Both the position numbers and the translations under genes were made by a program. A stretch of DNA of 25,952 nucleotides from JACVRM01 sp046262315 (GTDB lineage: Bacteria; Actinomycetota; Thermoleophilia; Gaiellales; Gaiellaceae), in assembly GCA_046262315.1 (NCBI GenBank), contig JBHEMZ010000041.1, positions 1 through 25,952 on the forward strand, read 5' to 3'. Every line of letters starts with the position of its first letter. Within the stretch, counting starts at the first letter, position 1. Positions 21,328 to 25,952 of this stretch are shown piece after piece. The notes below the pieces were generated by a model. That model was not told the DNA's origin. It saw only the letters and a program-made list of their open reading frames with translations, and made no database searches.

Positions 21328-22920
21328 GTGCTCGCCCTCGGCATCCGCTACCTGAACGGCTTCGTTGCTGCCTCCGAGCCCGGTCATGACCGCCCCGAGT
21401 GGCCGCCGCATCCCGCGCGCGTGTTCATGGCCATGGCGGCGGCCCACTTCAACGCCGGCGCCAATCCGGCCGAGCGCGATGCCCTGCTCTGGCTCGAAGC
21501 CCTCGAGGAACGGCCGGCGATCCACGCTTCCGAGGTGGCAGCGCGAGCACTCGTGAGCCAATTCGTGCCGGTGAACGACAAAGCAATCTGGAAGAAGGAA
21601 AAGAAGGGACAGAAGCCTCCCCCCGGGCTTCAATCGACGCCCGGGATCATGCGTACGCGAAACGCGCGCACGTTCGCTCGCGCGTGGCTCGAGGACGACC
21701 GCGTCTACTTGATGTGGCCGGATGCCGACGTACCCGACGGGATCCGCCGCAGCCTGGAGAGTCTCTGCGCCAAGGTCCACCGAATCGGCCACTCGTCTTC
21801 TCTCGTCCAGATGTGGCTTGCCGCAGCTGAGGAGGTCGCCGCGCCGAACTGGCTCCCCGACGACGACCGAGCCACTCTCCGGCTTCGTGTGCCCGCCCCG
21901 GGGACGCTGGAGGACCTCGAGCGACGGTACAACCGCGAGGCGGTCGAAGCGTTTGCGGCCGCGCAGGTCGGGGTCAAGGTGTCGACCGGCACAGCTCGCA
22001 GCGCGGCCCGGAAGCGGCTGCACGAGGAGTTCCCGGACGGTCGTCCGCCTGCTCGGCTTCGGCCGGTTCTCTCGAGCTACCTGGGCTACGCTCGGCCTCA
22101 ATCCCGCGTCACGGAGCCTGCCGCGCGGGGCACGGTCTTCCATCCACAGCTGATCCCGTTCACGCTCGAGCGCGACGACGGTCCCTACCGCTATCTCGAC
22201 CTCGCCTGCGTGCTCGCAGTCACGCAGCGCTGGCGCGAGGCGCTCGTTAGCGAGAGCAACGACCTCTCCGACCGGGTTCGCGGGCTGTTAAGCGGCCACG
22301 ACTATTGCGGCGCTCCGCTCGGGACTCCGCACGTCGCCTTCCTCCCGCTTGGGTTTGTCGCACATCCGCACGCCGACGCGCGCCTGCTCGGCGCGGCGCT
22401 CGGCCTGCCGTCCGGGATCGCCCGCGATGAGCGTCGCGAGGTGCTCAAGGCTGCTGGCCGAGTCCGTCGCTTGCTGCTCGGGCGGCTCGGAGCTTGGCGC
22501 TTGGCGCCGCTGATCGCGATCAGTCCGCCGTGGAACTTGAGGCCCGAGACGTGGACCGCACATCCGCACGGCTCTACGCACTGGTCGACAATCACACCGG
22601 TCGCCTTCGACCAGCATCCCAAGACGAGAGACCGATGCGCGTACCAGCGCGAAGTCGAGCGGATGGTCGCGCAGGCCTGCGTTCATATCGGGCTGCCCGA
22701 GCCGCGACAAGTCGTCGCGACGCCGGTCTCGGCTCATCTGGGTACGCCTCCGGCGCATGCGTTCCCCCGCCTTCGGCGCAAGGACGGCAGCGAGCGGCGG
22801 CACGTGCACGCGATTGTGATCTTCGACCTGCCTGTTCAAGGCCCAATGCTCCTCGGCGCCGGCCGCTACCGCGGCTACGGCTTCTGCCGGCCGATGCGCG
22901 AGCAGGAGGGCACAGATTGA
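21328..22920 (+). CDS. csb2: Type I-G CRISPR Cas5-Cas6 fusion (Csb2, GSU0054 family)
   Basis: 530 residues. In type I-G this single protein carries the Cas5 role at the 5' handle and the Cas6 role of cutting pre-crRNA. The N-terminal half begins MLALGIRYLNGFVAASEPGH followed by PEWPPHPARVFMAMAAAHF, a Cas5-like opening that handles the crRNA 5' end. The C-terminal part ends GAGRYRGYGFCRPM, the glycine-rich loop of RAMP/Cas6 folds, after a His-rich segment (RRHVHAIVIFDLP) that could contribute the cleavage histidine. The GTG start at 21328 is one base after the csb1 stop. Its stop overlaps the cas3 TTG by 4 bases (TTGA). It appears intact. Confidence 0.92.
   Translation: MLALGIRYLNGFVAASEPGHDRPEWPPHPARVFMAMAAAHFNAGANPAERDALLWLEALEERPAIHASEVAARALVSQFVPVNDKAIWKKEKKGQKPPPGLQSTPGIMRTRNARTFARAWLEDDRVYLMWPDADVPDGIRRSLESLCAKVHRIGHSSSLVQMWLAAAEEVAAPNWLPDDDRATLRLRVPAPGTLEDLERRYNREAVEAFAAAQVGVKVSTGTARSAARKRLHEEFPDGRPPARLRPVLSSYLGYARPQSRVTEPAARGTVFHPQLIPFTLERDDGPYRYLDLACVLAVTQRWREALVSESNDLSDRVRGLLSGHDYCGAPLGTPHVAFLPLGFVAHPHADARLLGAALGLPSGIARDERREVLKAAGRVRRLLLGRLGAWRLAPLIAISPPWNLRPETWTAHPHGSTHWSTITPVAFDQHPKTRDRCAYQREVERMVAQACVHIGLPEPRQVVATPVSAHLGTPPAHAFPRLRRKDGSERRHVHAIVIFDLPVQGPMLLGAGRYRGYGFCRPMREQEGTD
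22902..22908 (+). promoter_or_regulatory. Shine-Dalgarno that fixes the TTG start of cas3
   Basis: GCAGGAGGG sits about eight bases before the TTG at 22917, inside the csb2 end. Because no ATG or GTG follows at a suitable distance, it strongly supports the TTG as the true cas3 start. Confidence 0.6.
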
Positions 22921-25900
22921 CGACACTTCCCGAGTTCGACGCGTTCTTCCGTGAGCTCTGGGACGACCGCCGTCCGTTTCCGTGGCAGACGATGCTCGCG
23001 GAGCGGGTAGCCGACCGGACCTGGCCTCAGGCGATCGACCTGCCGACCGCGACGGGGAAGACCGCCTGCATCGAGATCGCCGTCTATGCGCTCGCCACGC
23101 AGGCCGAGCGCGCTGTCGCGGACCGGACCGCGCCGCGACGGATCTGGTTCACCGTCGACCGTCGGATCGTCGTCGACGAAGCGTATGAGCGCGCGAGCCG
23201 CATCGCTCGGAAGCTCGCGTGCGCCCAGAAGGGGCCGCTCCGCGCGGTGGCCGAGTCCTTGCGAGAGGTCGCGGGCACCGATCGCCCACTGGCGGTCGCT
23301 CGCTTGCGTGGCGGGATCTTCCGCGACGACGGCTGGGCGAGGGTGCCTAGCCAGCCGGCGGTGATCACGTCGACCGTCGACCAGCTCGGCTCGCGTCTCC
23401 TGTTTCGCGCCTACGGCGCGAGCCAGCTCGCGGCCCCGATCTACGCGGGGCTTGCGGCGAACGACAGTCTCATCATTCTCGACGAGGCGCACTGCTCGGT
23501 CCCCTTCCTTCAAACGCTGGAGGCCGTGGGCGGCTACCGCGACGGAAAATGGGCAACGGATGCGATTCCCACGCCGTTCGGGTTCGTCGTTCTCTCCGCG
23601 ACCCCGCCGGCCGAGATCCCCGCCGACGAGGTGTTCCCTGGGAAGGAGCGGTCGACAGCCCTGGACGACCCCGAGCTCGCCCGGCGGCTGCGCACGTCGA
23701 AGCTCGCGCAGCTCGTCAAGGTGCGGGAGCTCAAGGGCGAGGGCGACGACCCGCTCGTGGCCGAGGCGGCGCGGCGCGCCGCTGCCTACGTCGCAGCCGG
23801 GCATCGACGCGTCGGGGTCATGCTCAATCGCGTGCGCACGGCTCAAGAGGTTGCGGAGAGGTTCGGCGAGGACGTCGACGTGGTGGTGCTGACGGGACGT
23901 ATCCGCCCCTTCGAGCGGGACCGCGTCGTCAAGCGGTGGAGTTGCTACGTGCGGGCAACCTCGCCAGAGGTCCCTTGCCGGCCGATGGTTGTCGTCTCCA
24001 CCCAGTGTCTCGAGGTCGGTGCCGACTTCAGCTTCGACGCCCTCGTGACTGAGGCCGCGAGTCTCGATGCTTTGCGGCAGCGCTTCGGGCGGCTCGCTCG
24101 CATGGGCGCCGACGAGCCGGCGCCGGCGGCGATCCTCGCGCGCGCCCGAGACGCCGCGGGGAAAGACTCCGATCCCATCTACGGCGAGGCGCTGTCGAGG
24201 ACATGGGGCCTGCTCGAGCACCGGGCGACGGAGGGCAGCGAGGGAAAGGAGAAGACGAGATTTGTCGACTTCGGCGTCGAGGCGCTCAAGGAGACGCTGG
24301 GCGATGTCGACGATCTCGCTCCCTACCTGGCGCCGACAGCCGACGCTCCGGTGCTCCTGCCCGCCCACCTCGATCTCCTCTGCCAGACCGCGCCCACGCC
24401 GTTTGCGGAGCCGGACGTGCAACTCTTCCTGCACGGGAAGGGTCACGGCGCGCCGGACGTGCAGGTCGTCTGGCGAGCCGACCTTTCGACTGACGACGCG
24501 GACCACACGTGGGTCGAGACGGTCGCACTCTGCCGACCCGCGAGCGGAGAGATGCTCACGGTGCCCCTCTACCGTCTTCGGACCTGGCTCGCCACACCGG
24601 GCTCGCACGATCGGTCATCCGACATCGAGGGCTTGGACGGGGAGGCGGACGGCGACGGCGTGGGTGCGGGATCTGTGCGCCAATGCCTTCTCTGGAGAGG
24701 GCGCGACCGGACGAGAGTGGTGAGGAGGGCAGCCGAGGTCGGTCCGGGCGATATCGTGGTGGTCCCTGCCGCGTACGGGATCGAAGGGTTGGGCCAGTCG
24801 GCTCCGGACCAGGCGCTCGGTCGTGACACGCTTGACCTCTGGGAACCCGTCTGGGCGGGCGCGCTCCGGCCTCTTGCAGTGCGACTCAACCGCGCCGTCC
24901 TCCAGCCGTGGCTCGCCTCTCCGCCGCTTGCCGAGCTGGTGTCGGTTGCCGAGGACGCCGCTCCCGACCGCGGAGCGATTCGCGACGCGATCGACGTGCT
25001 CGTCGAGTACCAGTCCGAGGAGGGCGATGTGGCGGCACCGCCTGCGTGGTGGATGGATCTCCTCCGCAAGGTCAGGAACGGCCGGATGGAGCAGCATCCC
25101 GCCGGCGGCCTCGTCCTCTTCGCGCACGGGGTCACTGGAGGTGGCCAGGCTGACGAGCCCGACCTGTTCGCGGACGACGACGACCTGACCTCGGCAACCG
25201 GGCGCGAGGTGCCGCTCGACGAGCACTCCAGGCTGGTACAGCGCACAGCGACGAAAATTAGTCGCCTTTGCCTTCCCGAGGAGCTGGCCGAGGCGGTGAG
25301 CCTCGCCGCCAGGTGGCACGACGTGGGCAAGCTCGACGAGCGTTTCCAGATCCTCCTGCGTCAAGGCGACGAGCTTGCCGCTCTCGCCGGGGAGCCGCTG
25401 GCGAAGTCGGCGCTCGTCCCGACCTTGCCCGCTCGGCGGCACGCGATCCGGGAAGCCAGCGGCCTGCCCGACGGCTTCCGGCACGAGCTCCTGAGCTGGC
25501 AGCTCCTGAGCAGCCAGCTCGAAGTCACCGATGACGACGCAGCGGCGGACCTCGCTCTTCACCTCGTCGCCGGCCACCACGGACACGCACGGCCCTTTGC
25601 GCCGATCTCTGGCGACCCGGAGCCTCCGGGCGTGTCCGGAAGCCAGGGGGATCTGCGAATCGAGCTTCGCGCGCATGACCGCCGGCGCCTGGTCGCTCCG
25701 CACCGTTTCGACTCTGGCTTGGCCGAGGGATTCTGGCGGCTGACGCGTCGGTACGGCTGGTGGGGTCTTGCCTACCTGGAGGCGGTCCTGCGCCTTAGTG
25801 CTCCCGGCCGTAAGTTCGGTCGTGATCGGTTGAAGGGACCGGAGGGTTGGCGTCGAAGAGGGCGCCATGGCGAAGAGTCCTTTCGAGATCGTGCTGAGCA

Positions 25901-25922
25901 GGGAGGAGCGGGCGGAGCTTGA
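22917..25922 (+). CDS. cas3: Type I-G CRISPR Cas3 helicase-nuclease, C-terminus replaced by an insertion sequence
   Basis: Cas3 unwinds and degrades DNA recognised by Cascade. The helicase comes first: Walker A TATGKT (44-49), DEAH (189-192), SATP (227-230), STQCLEVGADFSFD (361-374) and QRFGRLAR (388-395). The HD nuclease follows at the C-terminus, the order typical of I-G: His770 (LDEHSRLV), His801/Asp802 (RWHDVGKLDERF), and His887/His888 (AGHHGHARPF). The TTG at 22917 has a strong Shine-Dalgarno. The native sequence runs to about residue 960, YLEAVLRLS; the last ~41 residues (APGRKFGRDRLKG...) are Arg/Gly-rich and not Cas3-like. They appear to be read from an IS630-like element inserted at about 25797. 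All catalytic motifs lie before the break. Confidence 0.9.
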   Translation: MTTLPEFDAFFRELWDDRRPFPWQTMLAERVADRTWPQAIDLPTATGKTACIEIAVYALATQAERAVADRTAPRRIWFTVDRRIVVDEAYERASRIARKLACAQKGPLRAVAESLREVAGTDRPLAVARLRGGIFRDDGWARVPSQPAVITSTVDQLGSRLLFRAYGASQLAAPIYAGLAANDSLIILDEAHCSVPFLQTLEAVGGYRDGKWATDAIPTPFGFVVLSATPPAEIPADEVFPGKERSTALDDPELARRLRTSKLAQLVKVRELKGEGDDPLVAEAARRAAAYVAAGHRRVGVMLNRVRTAQEVAERFGEDVDVVVLTGRIRPFERDRVVKRWSCYVRATSPEVPCRPMVVVSTQCLEVGADFSFDALVTEAASLDALRQRFGRLARMGADEPAPAAILARARDAAGKDSDPIYGEALSRTWGLLEHRATEGSEGKEKTRFVDFGVEALKETLGDVDDLAPYLAPTADAPVLLPAHLDLLCQTAPTPFAEPDVQLFLHGKGHGAPDVQVVWRADLSTDDADHTWVETVALCRPASGEMLTVPLYRLRTWLATPGSHDRSSDIEGLDGEADGDGVGAGSVRQCLLWRGRDRTRVVRRAAEVGPGDIVVVPAAYGIEGLGQSAPDQALGRDTLDLWEPVWAGALRPLAVRLNRAVLQPWLASPPLAELVSVAEDAAPDRGAIRDAIDVLVEYQSEEGDVAAPPAWWMDLLRKVRNGRMEQHPAGGLVLFAHGVTGGGQADEPDLFADDDDLTSATGREVPLDEHSRLVQRTATKISRLCLPEELAEAVSLAARWHDVGKLDERFQILLRQGDELAALAGEPLAKSALVPTLPARRHAIREASGLPDGFRHELLSWQLLSSQLEVTDDDAAADLALHLVAGHHGHARPFAPISGDPEPPGVSGSQGDLRIELRAHDRRRLVAPHRFDSGLAEGFWRLTRRYGWWGLAYLEAVLRLSAPGRKFGRDRLKGPEGWRRRGRHGEESFRDRAEQGGAGGA

Positions 25923-25952
25923 GCGGCGGGTGGCCTGTTACACGCTGCCGCA
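25798..25952 (+). mobile_element. IS630-like insertion sequence, left end
   Basis: The cas3 frame loses its family character immediately after 25795, next to the dinucleotide TA at 25796-25797. IS630 elements insert at TA and duplicate it. About 70 bases later a transposase opens. The terminal inverted repeat is expected at the start of this interval (TGCTCCCGGCCG...) but the other end is outside the window, so the repeat cannot be checked. Confidence 0.65.
25867..25952 (+). CDS. IS630-family transposase, N-terminal fragment
   Basis: An ATG at 25867 opens MAKSPFEIVLSREERAELER followed by RVACYTLP, and runs off the window. This 'LSREERAELERR...YTLP' opening is the typical N-terminal HTH region of IS630-family transposases. 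The remaining DNA-binding and DDE domains lie outside the window. The gene lies inside the inserted element that interrupts cas3, in the same orientation. Confidence 0.75.
   Translation, partial: MAKSPFEIVLSREERAELERRVACYTLP

Noticed and set aside
18179..25952. CRISPR array
   Set aside because: No regularly spaced direct repeats were seen in or around the cas genes in this window; the array must be elsewhere if present.

Overview
The window is GC-rich (roughly 70%) with strong G/C at third codon positions and many GTG/TTG starts. Five unlinked genes have a TANNNT hexamer exactly six bases before the start codon, which points to leaderless mRNAs. Together with the gene content (ergothioneine genes, acpS-nnr-alr, FabI, a large secreted subtilase) this suggests a deep-branching actinobacterium, perhaps of the Thermoleophilia. 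That placement is inference; there is no rRNA or marker gene to test it.

Layout. (1) 1-3065: the edge of a minus-strand membrane protein, a DHA2-type MFS exporter, and a minus-strand ATP-grasp enzyme whose end overlaps the exporter's end. (2) 3110-5429: egtB and egtD of ergothioneine synthesis, overlapping by 11 bp and divergent from the ATP-grasp gene. (3) 5494-6673: an ArfB/YaeJ-type ribosome-rescue hydrolase and a HAD-IIA phosphatase, divergent with overlapping start regions. (4) 6789-10404: a tightly overlapped plus-strand run: acpS, bifunctional NAD(P)HX epimerase/dehydratase (nnr), a frameshifted NAD(P)-binding epimerase-like gene, and alanine racemase. (5) 10584-13565: a methyltransferase, a two-gene thioredoxin-fold operon, a zinc-ribbon protein and a short-chain dehydrogenase. 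The methyltransferase and thioredoxin operon end in two nearly identical perfect hairpins. (6) 13670-18178: a doubtful small ORF with a 13-bp inverted repeat, a 1133-residue secreted subtilisin-like protease and, divergent from it, fabI.

(7) 18179 to the end looks like an acquired defence region. It begins next to a 24-nt sequence resembling the 3' end of a tRNA, a classical integration-site signature. It carries a coiled-coil protein with a HARE-HTH-like domain, a nucleotidyltransferase/HEPN toxin-antitoxin pair, and the type I-G (formerly I-U) CRISPR effector genes csb1 (cas7), csb2 (cas5-cas6 fusion) and cas3. The cas3 reading frame appears to be cut near its C-terminus by an IS630-like insertion sequence at a TA dinucleotide; the transposase start is the last gene in the window. 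No CRISPR array, cas8/csx17 or adaptation gene is visible here.

The chromosomal part is mostly metabolic housekeeping: redox protection, acyl-carrier activation, fatty acid synthesis, cell-wall D-alanine and metabolite repair. The most interesting points are the defence region with its putative attachment site and IS-truncated cas3, the ATP-grasp gene beside egtBD, the co-varying hairpins, and the recurrent leaderless promoter signature.
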